From assembly GCA_003141335.1 (NCBI GenBank), contig PLLR01000064.1, positions 1 through 32,298 of the forward strand: DNA of 32,298 nt, in the 5' to 3' direction. The position numbers and the translations under genes are program-made. Positions 1 through 7,489 of this stretch are shown piece after piece (position 1 is the first letter of the stretch; each line of letters opens with the position of its first letter). Source of the stretch: Methanoregula sp. (GTDB taxonomy: Archaea; Halobacteriota; Methanomicrobia; Methanomicrobiales; Methanospirillaceae). The notes under the pieces were generated by a model that was given only the letters and a program-made list of their open reading frames with translations, had not been told where the DNA came from and did not search any database.

Positions 1-1571
1 TCAGTTCCGATCAGTTCTTCCCGTGAATGACCGGTAACCCGCACAGTCGCAGCGTTCACGTCACTGATCTTTCCATCAGGATTAATAGTGACGAGCGGGT
101 CAAGGCTTGCCTCAATCAGACTCCGGTTATACAGGTTTGCGATTTTGAGTTCAGTCAGTATTCTCTCTCTCTCGGTTATATCCCGTGCGAAACAACAGCA
201 GTACTGTTTTTCCTTGAATTCGAGGTAATTGAGGACCATTTCAACAGGGATTTCCCGGCCGTCCTTTGTCGTAAAGGCAGTTTCGATCGTAAGTTGGCGA
301 TCTCGCTTGGTAATCTCCCAGGTCTCATTCCAGGAAAAGCGCGTGTCGCTTGATAATATATCAAAAATGTTTTTTGAAGCAAGTTGCAAAGTAGAGAAAA
401 CCAGGACCTCCCGGGCTTTTGTGTTCATATAAACGAAACGCCCTTCAACGTTGATCCAGATGATCATATAGGAGGCGTTATCCATGGCAAACTGGGTGAA
501 TTGTAACTGGAACTCCGCCTTTTCACGATGGGAGATCTCATCATAGAGCTGCTTGTTGAGGTCCTGCATCTCCTTTCTCTGTACCTTGACAAGATCGTCA
601 ATATCCTGTTCTGTTTTTTTCAGGTTTTCCTTCAATTGTCTCAATTCGGTGATATCCAGCCCCGCACCATGATATTTTTTTAAGGTACCGTACGAATCAA
701 AAATTCCACGGAATTTCCAACGTTGCCACCGATGCTCTCCTTTGGGTGTTATTGTACGGAATTCCTGGGTTGAAACCGGGTGGTTTTTATCGATCGATGC
801 GAAACTGCTTTTGATTTTTGTAAATTCAGATTCAGGAATGACCGGCCGCCATTCATGCCCCAGAAGATCCGCTTTTGACTTTTGCAGCGTGTGGCAGTAG
901 ATTTCATTGACAAAGGTGATGGTACCGTCAGGTTCGAATTGGCAGACGTATTCAATTTCATCCATTCCGGGACCCGATGGGATGAATCCGGTATCTATAC
1001 ATCCGTTTTGTTCAGATCCAACCGGTACATCGATCATGAGCGAAACGCCCGGGTCCCCGTTTTCAAAAAAAACCGGGCTAATCGTGAGCATAGACGGGAA
1101 CAAATGGTCTCCCGATACAATCATAACGGGGTTTTGGGATTCTTTTTCTTTCAGCCCTTCTTTTATTAATGCTGGCAATCCAGGATGGCTTTGCACAACA
1201 AACGGCAGCTGTTCAATAGTTTTACCGACAATTTCCTTTTTTGATATTTTCAGGAATTCAGACAAGGGATCGTTGATATCAACAACTATCAGCCCATGAT
1301 TTATCAGTATTACATAATTCTTCGATAATTTTAGTACAGCAGCAGCTTGTAATTTATTTGAAAGGGAATAGATCTTTGAAGAACTGTAATGTTTGACGGT
1401 GACACTACCTTGACTCTGGAGCCGGTCAAGGTATTTAGCAACGGAATTGCGGTGAATGCCCAGCATTTTTGAAATGGTTTTAATGTTTAACCCTTCCGGA
1501 TGCTCATATAACAACTCCTTAATGATGGAGATTTCATCCTGAAATTTTTCGACTGCCATCATGTATTGCAT
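1..1571 (-). CDS. HTH-PAS sensory regulator (incomplete, C-terminus outside window)
   Basis: I read one uninterrupted minus-strand frame of 523 codons from ATG 1571 that runs off the left edge of the window. Residues 1-70 form a winged-helix/HTH domain (LNIKTISKMLGIHRNSVAKY resembles a recognition helix). A PAS-like segment follows at about 80-182, then a PAS with PAC tail at about 203-310 ending in GAGLDITEL, a coiled coil at about 310-352, a third PAS/PAC at about 353-470 ending in CFARDITERER, and the beginning of a fourth PAS. No membrane segment or histidine-kinase domain is visible. HTH-PAS proteins of this build are frequent in Methanomicrobiales and are thought to be cytosolic one-component sensors; the ligand is unknown. 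In-frame ATGs at 1562 and 1559 are alternative starts, and no clear ribosome-binding site decides between them. Confidence 0.8.
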   Translation of the reverse strand, partial: MQYMMAVEKFQDEISIIKELLYEHPEGLNIKTISKMLGIHRNSVAKYLDRLQSQGSVTVKHYSSSKIYSLSNKLQAAAVLKLSKNYVILINHGLIVVDINDPLSEFLKISKKEIVGKTIEQLPFVVQSHPGLPALIKEGLKEKESQNPVMIVSGDHLFPSMLTISPVFFENGDPGVSLMIDVPVGSEQNGCIDTGFIPSGPGMDEIEYVCQFEPDGTITFVNEIYCHTLQKSKADLLGHEWRPVIPESEFTKIKSSFASIDKNHPVSTQEFRTITPKGEHRWQRWKFRGIFDSYGTLKKYHGAGLDITELRQLKENLKKTEQDIDDLVKVQRKEMQDLNKQLYDEISHREKAEFQLQFTQFAMDNASYMIIWINVEGRFVYMNTKAREVLVFSTLQLASKNIFDILSSDTRFSWNETWEITKRDRQLTIETAFTTKDGREIPVEMVLNYLEFKEKQYCCCFARDITERERILTELKIANLYNRSLIEASLDPLVTINPDGKISDVNAATVRVTGHSREELIGT

Positions 1572-1600
1572 GACGATACGGTATTTAAGGTTTTTCGATC

Positions 1601-1623
1601 ATGTTGTGCACTTATGTTGTGCA
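1601..1623. repeat. Tandem 10-bp direct repeat in divergent intergenic region (possible operator)
   Basis: ATGTTGTGCA occurs at 1601-1610 and again at 1614-1623, a period of 13 bp, between the HTH-PAS gene and the divergent small zinc-protein gene. The second copy runs on into the palindrome GCATGC. The repeats lie between the AT-rich box at 1630-1642 and the HTH-PAS start codon, close to where transcription of that gene would begin. A regulator-binding site is inference. Confidence 0.45.
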
Positions 1624-1629
1624 TGCACT

Positions 1630-1642
1630 AAAATTTTTAAAT
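1630..1642. promoter_or_regulatory. AT-rich TATA-like box between divergent genes
   Basis: AAAATTTTTAAAT resembles an archaeal TATA element and is nearly symmetric, so it could be read in either direction. Toward the plus strand it lies about 36 bases before GTG 1674. Toward the minus strand it lies about 65 bases before ATG 1571, with the direct repeats in between. Confidence 0.4.
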
Positions 1643-1673
1643 CGATGACCAGATATCTAATTAATTCCTTGTT

Positions 1674-1922
1674 GTGAGGTTTTACGTATGTGATTCATCG
1701 TTGGAACCGCCTCAACGGTATGGTTGCTCAGGAAAAAAATTTGATGTGAAGGTGGATTACAAGATGCAAGAAATCTGTGTGGGATTTGAAGTGGCTCTCC
1801 CTGAAAAAAAGCTAAAGAATAAAATATGTACGCTTTGTTATGGCACGGGTAGTATAACACAACCAAATGGAGTAAAGGTTCCCTGTCCAAGAGGTTGTTC
1901 GGGTTACTATCCACCACATTGA
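1674..1922 (+). CDS. Small DnaJ-type zinc-motif protein
   Basis: This encodes an 82-residue protein, if it begins at GTG 1674. The C-terminal half carries CTLCYGTG and CPRGCSG, which resemble one half of the DnaJ central zinc-binding domain (CxxCxGxG), so a single zinc site is likely. No other domain is visible and I do not recognise a named family. The start is uncertain. GTG 1674 has no ribosome-binding site. ATG 1764 is preceded by AAGGTGG at 1749-1755 with good spacing and would give a 52-residue protein that keeps all of the zinc motif. The gene is followed 35 bases later by a winged-helix regulator on the same strand. A role as a small adaptor or nucleic-acid-binding protein is speculation. 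Confidence 0.6.
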   Translation: MRFYVCDSSLEPPQRYGCSGKKFDVKVDYKMQEICVGFEVALPEKKLKNKICTLCYGTGSITQPNGVKVPCPRGCSGYYPPH

Positions 1923-1946
1923 AAAGATGCGTGTTGAACAACATCC

Positions 1947-1955
1947 GGAGGTGAT
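1947..1955 (+). promoter_or_regulatory. Strong ribosome-binding site
   Basis: GGAGGTGAT lies immediately upstream of ATG 1958. It is one of the best Shine-Dalgarno matches in the window and fixes the start of the winged-helix gene. Several neighbours instead appear to be leaderless. Confidence 0.75.
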
Positions 1956-1957
1956 AT

Positions 1958-2332
1958 ATGGGACAGGAAAATGAGACGTACCTTGCGGAAAAAGAGGAGG
2001 AGTTGGTAAACCTTCTCTCCGGGATAGGGATCAAAAGAAACGTTGCCAAGGTACTCGTGTTCCTCGCAAAAACACCGACGGTAACATCCCGTGCGATTGA
2101 CCGGGGGACCGACCTCCGCCATCTTGAGGTGGCCACGGTGATGCAATACCTGAAGAAACAGGGTTGGATCAAGAGCCAGGAGAACAAAGCCAAGAGCAAG
2201 GGGAGACCGGTGAAGATCTACGAGTTGGCAAAACCTATCCCCGAGATCGTGAGCGGTATTGAAAAAGAAAAGATAAAAGAGGCAAACGACCAGCTCCAAC
2301 TAATCCAAAAATTACGAAACTACGTCATTTAA
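1958..2332 (+). CDS. Winged-helix transcriptional regulator
   Basis: The 124-residue protein begins with an acidic helix (about 1-20). A winged-helix domain follows at about 20-95: the segment VAKVLVFLAKTPTVTSRAID is typical of TrmB/MarR-like archaeal regulators, and the wing contains SKGRPVKIYELAKP. The C-terminus (95-124) is a charged helix, probably for dimerisation. There is no sugar- or metal-binding effector domain, so the signal it senses cannot be told. It lies 35 bases downstream of the small zinc-motif gene and may be co-transcribed with it. The length suits a single-domain DNA-binding protein. Family assignment below winged-helix level is uncertain. Confidence 0.75.
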   Translation: MGQENETYLAEKEEELVNLLSGIGIKRNVAKVLVFLAKTPTVTSRAIDRGTDLRHLEVATVMQYLKKQGWIKSQENKAKSKGRPVKIYELAKPIPEIVSGIEKEKIKEANDQLQLIQKLRNYVI

Positions 2333-2350
2333 TCTCACGATCCCGCACTA

Positions 2351-2357
2351 TTTTTTT
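2351..2357 (+). terminator. T-run, probable archaeal terminator
   Basis: Seven T follow the stop codon of the winged-helix gene by about 18 bases, in the convergent gap before the hydrogenase-maturation gene. Archaeal termination commonly uses such oligo-T tracts without a hairpin. The rest of the gap at 2333-2435 shows nothing else I can identify. Confidence 0.4.
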
Positions 2358-2435
2358 CGTCCGCTGGATCTGTTCCCTGTTACAAATCAAAACAATCCAG
2401 CCGGCAGTACGCATTCTGGTGTACGGAACCACGGG

Positions 2436-2888
2436 TTATTTTGATTCAAGGACAGGAATACGATCAAGTTCTCCGGTGTAAAGTACGTGTAAAAGCCGGT
2501 CCGCCCCCCTCCTGACCGGTAGTGAGATCTCCTCCCCCGTTCCGGCACGTTCCGGCTGGATGCCGATAAGTATGATCCTTTCTACAATATCTGAGAGAAA
2601 GTCAATGAGAAATGAGAGGGGGAGCTGGTGGGTTCCCATACTCACATCCTCAATTTTGTCCCGCGGAATGATCCGGTATTCCCCCGGGGAGATGCCCATT
2701 GCTGCAGCGTCAACAAGTACAAGACAGGATGGCCGGGTTTTCCGTATTATCCCGGTGAAATTCTCTGGTGCGGTTCCGCAGGCGAGTGGGATCCAGTCAT
2801 CTTTCCTGAACCGCTCAGCCACATAGATACCAACACCATCGTCCCCATTCAGTGGATTGCCGATGCCAAGCAGGATGTTTGTTGTCAT
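2436..2888 (-). CDS. hycI: Hydrogenase maturation protease, HycI/HoxM family
   Basis: The 150-residue protein opens with the family signature GIGNPLNGDDGVG, whose acidic residue binds the active-site nickel of the target hydrogenase large subunit. It continues with VLVDAAAMG (second metal-ligand aspartate region) and GTHQLPLS (histidine ligand region). Such peptidases remove a short C-terminal peptide from [NiFe]-hydrogenase large subunits after nickel insertion. The overall pattern, with GEYRIIPRDKI and an early THQLPL, is closest to HycI, which matures membrane-bound group 4 hydrogenases. The target in this organism cannot be told because no hydrogenase gene lies in the window. It is 48 bases downstream of the polymerase D small-subunit gene. 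An AT-rich box at 2907-2918 lies about 24 bases before the ATG, so it may have its own leaderless promoter. Confidence 0.85.
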   Translation of the reverse strand: MTTNILLGIGNPLNGDDGVGIYVAERFRKDDWIPLACGTAPENFTGIIRKTRPSCLVLVDAAAMGISPGEYRIIPRDKIEDVSMGTHQLPLSFLIDFLSDIVERIILIGIQPERAGTGEEISLPVRRGADRLLHVLYTGELDRIPVLESK

Positions 2889-2936
2889 GGTCTGAGAGTG
2901 ATCCCTTTTCTATTTTTATTTCAGACAGTTTGGGGT

Positions 2937-4334
2937 TTACATGAACACTAGTATCTCCGGTTGCAGTGTCTGGAGATCGACTACCACAGCCTGAGCCGGT
3001 GTAGGGTTTACGTTCATCTGTTTCTGGAATGCGGTCTGGGACTGCCATGTACCAGCATTAATCCCGAGCACGCCCCGGTACTGGGTCAGTCCACGGATGT
3101 GGACATGACCGGTGTGCAGGATTTCGGGCAGCGGGTCGATAATCAACCTGTCAGTTTTTCCTGCGGCGATGGGGGTCTTGCGCCCGTATGCCGGAGCAAG
3201 ATGCCGGCGCTGGAGCATCTCCTCCATCATGAGCCCGCTCTGTTCATAGGATGCACCGGGAATCAGTCCGATCATGTCATCGATCGATCTGCCGTGATAC
3301 ATGAGAACCCGCACTCCCTGAAGGTTGACGAGCGCCGGGTTCTCGACAAGCATGCAGTTCTCCGGGAATTTTTTTGTAAATTGTTGCGGAATCACCGGTT
3401 GCGGCTCTGCACCCCGGACCACATCGTGGTTACCCGGTGAAATGATAATCTTCATGCGTGAAGGAAGATCCCGCATCATTGCACCGAATGCATCATACTG
3501 TTCATAGATATTTTTGATCACCAGTTCGCTTTCCTGTCCCGGATAGATACCGATACCATCGACAAGGTCTCCTGCAATCAGGAGATACGAGAAATCAGAA
3601 TCCGAAAGCCAGTCTGCGAACCGGTTCCAGCACGCTTCAAGGAACGTGTCACTGCCGACATGGATATCTGAGATAAAGACCGCTTTGCCCGGCTGCTCAC
3701 TTTTGTACGGGGTGTTGTCGATACGTATGTCCGGGCGGTACAGCTGCTCGGCAAAAAAGAGTTTCCCGTCATTGGAGAGTTTTCCCTTCACCCCGATAAC
3801 TTCATCCTGGATAATCCGTTCTGCATCGGAAAAGACCGGGCGGTCTTTTCTGAAAAGCACGGGAATGTTTGCAGAAGAATCCTCTATCTCGGCAATCCGG
3901 TGACCGTTTGTCGTCGTCTTAACCTCGACAACCATGCCAATGATAGTACATTCTTCCTGGCGATAGCGGGTATTCCGGGTAAGTGCCTCGATGGGCATCG
4001 CACTGCACCGGCTCCGGATCATGCCTCCCAAACGGTTATACCGGTCACGGAAATAGTAGAGATAATCACTAGTCCCGTTCACACAGCCGGATGTACCCGG
4101 GCTGCCGCTGATCACTTCAACTGATGGGTCGGTGAGAAACCGCGTCCCGTCTCGTGTGACAGTCATGCCGGGGATATGTTTTGCCGAAACTACGATGGCC
4201 TCTCCGGGAACCTGTGCGATGATGCGTTCGATGAGATCCGGCTCATTCTTTTCCTGGATATAACGCACGACATCGGGATGCACCTGCAGCTTGGTCTCAA
4301 GAAACCGGAGCGTGATCTGCTGTGCATCGAGCAT
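2937..4334 (-). CDS. polB: DNA polymerase D (PolII) small subunit DP1
   Basis: This is the 3'-5' exonuclease subunit of the euryarchaeal replicative polymerase D. After an N-terminal helical region, an OB-fold at about residues 140-230 (IIGMVVEVKTTTNGHRIAEIEDSS) precedes a calcineurin-like phosphoesterase domain. All metal-binding motifs are present: FISDIHVGS, AGDLVDG, SPGNHD, MYHGRS and HTGHVHIRG. The C-terminus ILVFM ends the domain. The frame is open to ATG 4433, but ATG 4334 is preferred. It begins MLDAQQITLRFL as family members do, and a TATA-like box on this strand at 4357-4364 lies 26 bases before it, as expected for a leaderless message. The preferred form has 465 residues. The large subunit DP2 is not in the window, which is usual. 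hycI follows downstream on the same strand. Confidence 0.93.
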   Translation of the reverse strand: MLDAQQITLRFLETKLQVHPDVVRYIQEKNEPDLIERIIAQVPGEAIVVSAKHIPGMTVTRDGTRFLTDPSVEVISGSPGTSGCVNGTSDYLYYFRDRYNRLGGMIRSRCSAMPIEALTRNTRYRQEECTIIGMVVEVKTTTNGHRIAEIEDSSANIPVLFRKDRPVFSDAERIIQDEVIGVKGKLSNDGKLFFAEQLYRPDIRIDNTPYKSEQPGKAVFISDIHVGSDTFLEACWNRFADWLSDSDFSYLLIAGDLVDGIGIYPGQESELVIKNIYEQYDAFGAMMRDLPSRMKIIISPGNHDVVRGAEPQPVIPQQFTKKFPENCMLVENPALVNLQGVRVLMYHGRSIDDMIGLIPGASYEQSGLMMEEMLQRRHLAPAYGRKTPIAAGKTDRLIIDPLPEILHTGHVHIRGLTQYRGVLGINAGTWQSQTAFQKQMNVNPTPAQAVVVDLQTLQPEILVFM

Positions 4335-4356
4335 GGATAGTATATTGGTCACCAAG

Positions 4357-4364
4357 AAAATATA
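4357..4364 (-). promoter_or_regulatory. TATA box of the polymerase D small-subunit gene
   Basis: The minus strand reads TATATTTT, centred 26 bases upstream of ATG 4334. This spacing places the transcription start at or beside the A of the start codon, so it supports that start over ATG 4433. Confidence 0.55.
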
Positions 4365-4475
4365 GGGTTTTATCTTAACACCGGAACACAGGTTGAATTC
4401 AGCGGGCTGTTTATAAATGATTGATATGCTCATCAGATGTAGATAATAATACGAGATTACAGCGGATCCTGCTCC

Positions 4476-5096
4476 ATGTATGATATATTCAAGATGGTGT
4501 TCCTTGGTTTTGTGATCGGTCTGACCGGAGCGCTCGCACCTGGTCCAACACTGGTTGCAACCATCAACGCATCGATTGCCGGTGACTGGACGACCGGGTT
4601 GAAAGTGTCACTCGGCCATGTAATCGTAGAACTTTTTCTCGTTATACTGATACTTTTGGGATTGGCGACAGTTGCACTTCCCCATACCTCAGCGATTGCA
4701 GGAATTGGTGGGATTGCTCTGGTTGCATTCGGGGCATTGACGATCGCAGGAAGTAGGAAGGCAACCATGAGAACCTCTTCTCTCCAAACGGTTGCTAATC
4801 CCTATATGGCAGGACTTGTTACCAGCGCGGCAAACCCGTACTTCTGGATCTGGTGGCTCTCAATAGGAAGCGCAATGGTAATTGCGGGGCTCCAGGGCGG
4901 AGTGGTGCTTGTAGGAGCTCTTATGATCGGGCACTGGTCTGCAGATACCGTATGGTTAACGCTGGTCTCAACCGGCGTGTCCAAAGGCAGGACAATCGTT
5001 TCTGATACTGCATACCAGAAGATCATTGTCCTCTGCGGAATTTTCCTCATCCTTTTTGGGGTGTACTACTTATCACGCCTGTTTTTCTCACCATGA
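4476..5096 (+). CDS. LysE/RhtB-family amino-acid exporter
   Basis: The 206-residue, very hydrophobic protein has about six membrane segments. The first contains the family hallmark GLTGALAPGPTLVATINASI, with the PGP turn at about 22-24. The middle contains NPYFWIWWLSIGS, another conserved LysE/RhtB feature. Members export lysine, threonine, homoserine and similar compounds by proton exchange; the substrate here cannot be predicted. A TATA-like TTTATAAATG at 4410-4419 could serve this gene with a leader of about 35 bases. ATG 4494 is an alternative start six codons later. It is divergent from polB, and the signal peptidase gene follows after 83 bases with its own promoter-like box. Confidence 0.87.
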   Translation: MYDIFKMVFLGFVIGLTGALAPGPTLVATINASIAGDWTTGLKVSLGHVIVELFLVILILLGLATVALPHTSAIAGIGGIALVAFGALTIAGSRKATMRTSSLQTVANPYMAGLVTSAANPYFWIWWLSIGSAMVIAGLQGGVVLVGALMIGHWSADTVWLTLVSTGVSKGRTIVSDTAYQKIIVLCGIFLILFGVYYLSRLFFSP

Positions 5097-5145
5097 AACC
5101 CACGACATTTTTAATGCCACATGGTTAATTATGAAGGGTTAAACA

Positions 5146-5158
5146 CTATAATTAAAAA
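5146..5158 (+). promoter_or_regulatory. TATA-like box upstream of signal peptidase gene
   Basis: TATAATTAAAAA is centred about 26-28 bases before ATG 5180. This would give a leaderless or nearly leaderless message. There is no convincing Shine-Dalgarno sequence before that ATG. Confidence 0.45.
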
Positions 5159-5179
5159 TCAGATAAAGAGCGCAAAGAA

Positions 5180-5887
5180 ATGGCAGATAATGATAATAAA
5201 CGGGATATCCGCACGCTGGTTTCACAATTCCGCACAAGTGATCACTGGGCGGTGTCCCTGGCGCGCGATCTGCTCTGGATCGTTGCGGTTGTCGGAGGTA
5301 TCGCTCTTGCCCTGTTCCTCATCTGCGGTACCTGGCCTGCAGTTGTTACCATTGAATCCCAGAGTATGGTTCCTCATATGAACGTAGGGGACCTTGTTGT
5401 CGTCGTCCAGAAGGATCGGTACGGTTCTTTCGAAACATGGGTTGATGGTAATGCCTCCGGTACACTAAAGTTCCAGGATTACGGCGATGTCATCATCTAC
5501 AAGCCCAACGGGATAACAACAGTTCATCCCATCATCCACCGTGCGATCCAGTATGTCGAACCTGGCTCGGTGACCGAAATGAAAGGGAAGAAACTACCCA
5601 TCAATTATACAGCTTCCCATAGTGGGTATATCACGTGGGGAGATAACAACCGGTATCCCGATCAGCTGTCAAATTACCCTGGTATCGGCCAGATAGAACC
5701 GGTAAAAAATGAGTGGATAGTCGGAAAGGCGCTCTTTACGGTACCAGTTGTCGGGTATCTCCCCCTCCATATCGTTGAAGTGACTATTGTCATCGTTGGC
5801 ATCATGGTAATCCATGAGCTATACCTGCGGTCACGGCAGGACAAACCGGGGAAGCAGCCAAAGAAAAGCGGGAAAAAACAGCGCTAG
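5180..5887 (+). CDS. Signal peptidase I, archaeal/ER type (S26B)
   Basis: This membrane serine protease removes signal peptides from exported proteins. The 235-residue product has a cytoplasmic N-terminus and a membrane segment at about 30-52. The catalytic Ser62 lies in ESQSMVPHMNVGD. The second catalytic residue is a histidine, His120 in TVHPIIHR, where bacterial enzymes have lysine, so this is the archaeal/ER class. A conserved aspartate lies in YITWGDNN (155). A second membrane segment at about 195-215 is followed by a strongly basic tail rich in K and R. The C-terminal membrane anchor is an elaboration found in some archaeal members. cofH begins 15 bases downstream and may be read through. 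Confidence 0.9.
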   Translation: MADNDNKRDIRTLVSQFRTSDHWAVSLARDLLWIVAVVGGIALALFLICGTWPAVVTIESQSMVPHMNVGDLVVVVQKDRYGSFETWVDGNASGTLKFQDYGDVIIYKPNGITTVHPIIHRAIQYVEPGSVTEMKGKKLPINYTASHSGYITWGDNNRYPDQLSNYPGIGQIEPVKNEWIVGKALFTVPVVGYLPLHIVEVTIVIVGIMVIHELYLRSRQDKPGKQPKKSGKKQR

Positions 5888-5902
5888 CTCGTTTCGGTTG
5901 TT

Positions 5903-6988
5903 ATGTCAGAGATTTCAAACCTCCTCTCAGATGTACTCGGGGGACATCGCCTTACTGAGGCAGAAGCAACCCGGCTTCTGGACACACGGGGCCGGGAAGT
6001 TTTCCAAATTGCGTCTGCGGCAGATGAGATGCGAGAGCGCCATGTGGGGGATATTGTCACCTATGTGAAAAATCAGAATCTGCATGTGACCAATATCTGT
6101 AAGAACCTCTGCGGTTTCTGCGGCTTTGGCAGGAGTGCGGGTGATGAAGGGGCATACTGCAATGATAAGGCAGCAATTCAGGCAAAGGTACATCTCGCCT
6201 TAAAACGGGGTGTTACTGAGATCTGTCCGCTGAGCGGGGTGCATCCCGAATTTACAATCGACACCTACTGTGATCTGATCACGTGGGTGCACGAGGTGGG
6301 ATCGCATATTCATCTGCACGCGTTCAGCCCGGATGAGGTTTCTCATGCAGCCTCCAGGAGCAATCTCTCCAGCGCTGAGGTTCTTGGACGATTAAAGGCT
6401 GCAGGACTTGGTTCGTTACAGGGTACTGCAGCAGAGATCCTTGTGGACTCCGTGAGAAAGGTGATATGTCCCCGTAAACTAGGCACGGCTGAATGGGTGC
6501 GTATTATCAAAGAAGCACACACCCTGGGGATCTCATCGACGGCTACCATCATGTACGGTTCCTATGAAACTGCGAAGGACCGTGCTGAGCATCTTGGCAT
6601 CCTGCGCAATATTCAGGATGAGACGCACGGCTTTACCGAACTGGTTCCCCTGTCATACATCCACACAAATACTCCGCTCTATAAAGAAGGCATTGCCCGC
6701 GCAGGTGCGACCGGTCGGGAGGACCTGCTTATGATCGCAGTTTCCCGGCTGTTCCTGGATAATTTCGATAATATTCAGGTCCCCTGGGGGAAGCTGGGAC
6801 TAAAGATGTCGCAGATGACGTTGATGGCCGGAGGCAATGATCTTGCCGGTACAATGTTTTCTGATGATGTCACTGCGGATGCGGGGGCAAGCGATGCAGA
6901 TTACCTGGATCCCGCTGTCATGGAACGGATGGTTTCAGACCTTGGGAGAACCCTGCAAGAGCGGACAACCCTGTACGAGCTGGTATAA
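5903..6988 (+). CDS. cofH: CofH, F420 precursor (FO) synthase subunit 2, copy 1
   Basis: CofH is a radical-SAM enzyme that joins tyrosine-derived 4-hydroxybenzyl to 5-amino-6-ribitylaminouracil, the first committed step toward the deazaflavin FO of coenzyme F420. The [4Fe-4S]-binding motif is CKNLCGFC (Cys66, Cys70, Cys73), followed by the family block NDKAAIQAKVHLALKRGVTE. The length of 361 residues is normal. It shares most of its sequence with the second copy at 7490-8578, including GTAAEILVDSVRK, DETHGFTELVPLS and the terminal RTTLYEL. Only 15 bases separate it from the signal peptidase gene. No Shine-Dalgarno sequence is apparent. The partner CofG is not in the window. One of the two paralogues could act on a different substrate. 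Confidence 0.87.
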   Translation: MSEISNLLSDVLGGHRLTEAEATRLLDTRGREVFQIASAADEMRERHVGDIVTYVKNQNLHVTNICKNLCGFCGFGRSAGDEGAYCNDKAAIQAKVHLALKRGVTEICPLSGVHPEFTIDTYCDLITWVHEVGSHIHLHAFSPDEVSHAASRSNLSSAEVLGRLKAAGLGSLQGTAAEILVDSVRKVICPRKLGTAEWVRIIKEAHTLGISSTATIMYGSYETAKDRAEHLGILRNIQDETHGFTELVPLSYIHTNTPLYKEGIARAGATGREDLLMIAVSRLFLDNFDNIQVPWGKLGLKMSQMTLMAGGNDLAGTMFSDDVTADAGASDADYLDPAVMERMVSDLGRTLQERTTLYELV

Positions 6989-7016
6989 TAAACACAGAGC
7001 AAATTGCCTGCATTCA

Positions 7017-7024
7017 TTTTTTTT
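7017..7024 (+). terminator. T-run after cofH copy 1
   Basis: Eight T lie 29 bases after the stop codon, in the convergent gap between cofH and the DUF1805 gene. This fits an archaeal oligo-T terminator. Confidence 0.45.
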
Positions 7025-7074
7025 AAAAGGAAGTGCAACGATTAGCCGGTATTTCATTTTTATATAAAAAAAGT

Positions 7075-7374
7075 TCAGAGAAGTTCCAGCGCCTGCCGCC
7101 CGGTCATACCGATCCGGATCCCGCGCCCGAAAGCAGACCGGTTTGCCTCCTTGATAATCCCTTTGAGGATATCATCGGTATCTATGATTGACGGTCCGAT
7201 TGCGGGTCTCACCTTTGCTGCGGGATAGCTGAATGAATCAAGTGCAGCAACATCAAAAGCTCCGCACCCAACCATCCCTACATCGGTCATTACAGCGACA
7301 AGATTCGCCGGGCCGAGAGGGATAATATATCCCTCTGCAATTTTTCTGGTCAGTTGAACTTCAACCTGTTCCAT
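7075..7374 (-). CDS. DUF1805 family protein
   Basis: The 99-residue protein matches the DUF1805/YunC-like family through GYIIPLGPANLVAVMTDVGMVGCGAFDVAALDSFSYPAAKVR (positions about 15-57, quoted here only as GYIIPLGPANL and GCGAFDVAAL for orientation) and the end FGRGIRIGMTGRQALE. The family is small, soluble, widespread in methanogens and some bacilli, and without an established function. A good ribosome-binding site GGAGAT stands a few bases before ATG 7374. The gene is convergent with the first cofH and divergent from the second. The proximity to F420 genes may hint at a cofactor link but is not proof. Confidence 0.8.
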   Translation of the reverse strand: MEQVEVQLTRKIAEGYIIPLGPANLVAVMTDVGMVGCGAFDVAALDSFSYPAAKVRPAIGPSIIDTDDILKGIIKEANRSAFGRGIRIGMTGRQALELL

Positions 7375-7489
7375 AGATCTCCTGTAGAGATGGTTGGCGT
7401 AGGGAAATAATAATCATGTGGCATAAGAATACGATACATTTACTTTTAACCGGATGCTACACAGCCTGAAGAATTTCCTGGAGCGAGGT

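Noticed and set aside
27-1299. Several plus-strand open frames of 67-130 codons and a minus-strand 70-codon frame
   Set aside because: They lie inside the long minus-strand HTH-PAS gene, whose frame is continuous with recognisable PAS motifs. They are shadows.
1657-2299. Minus-strand frames of 180 and 130 codons across the zinc-motif and winged-helix genes
   Set aside because: No family features; cysteine/phenylalanine/serine-rich composition as expected of an opposite-strand shadow. The plus-strand genes have a zinc motif and a strong ribosome-binding site.
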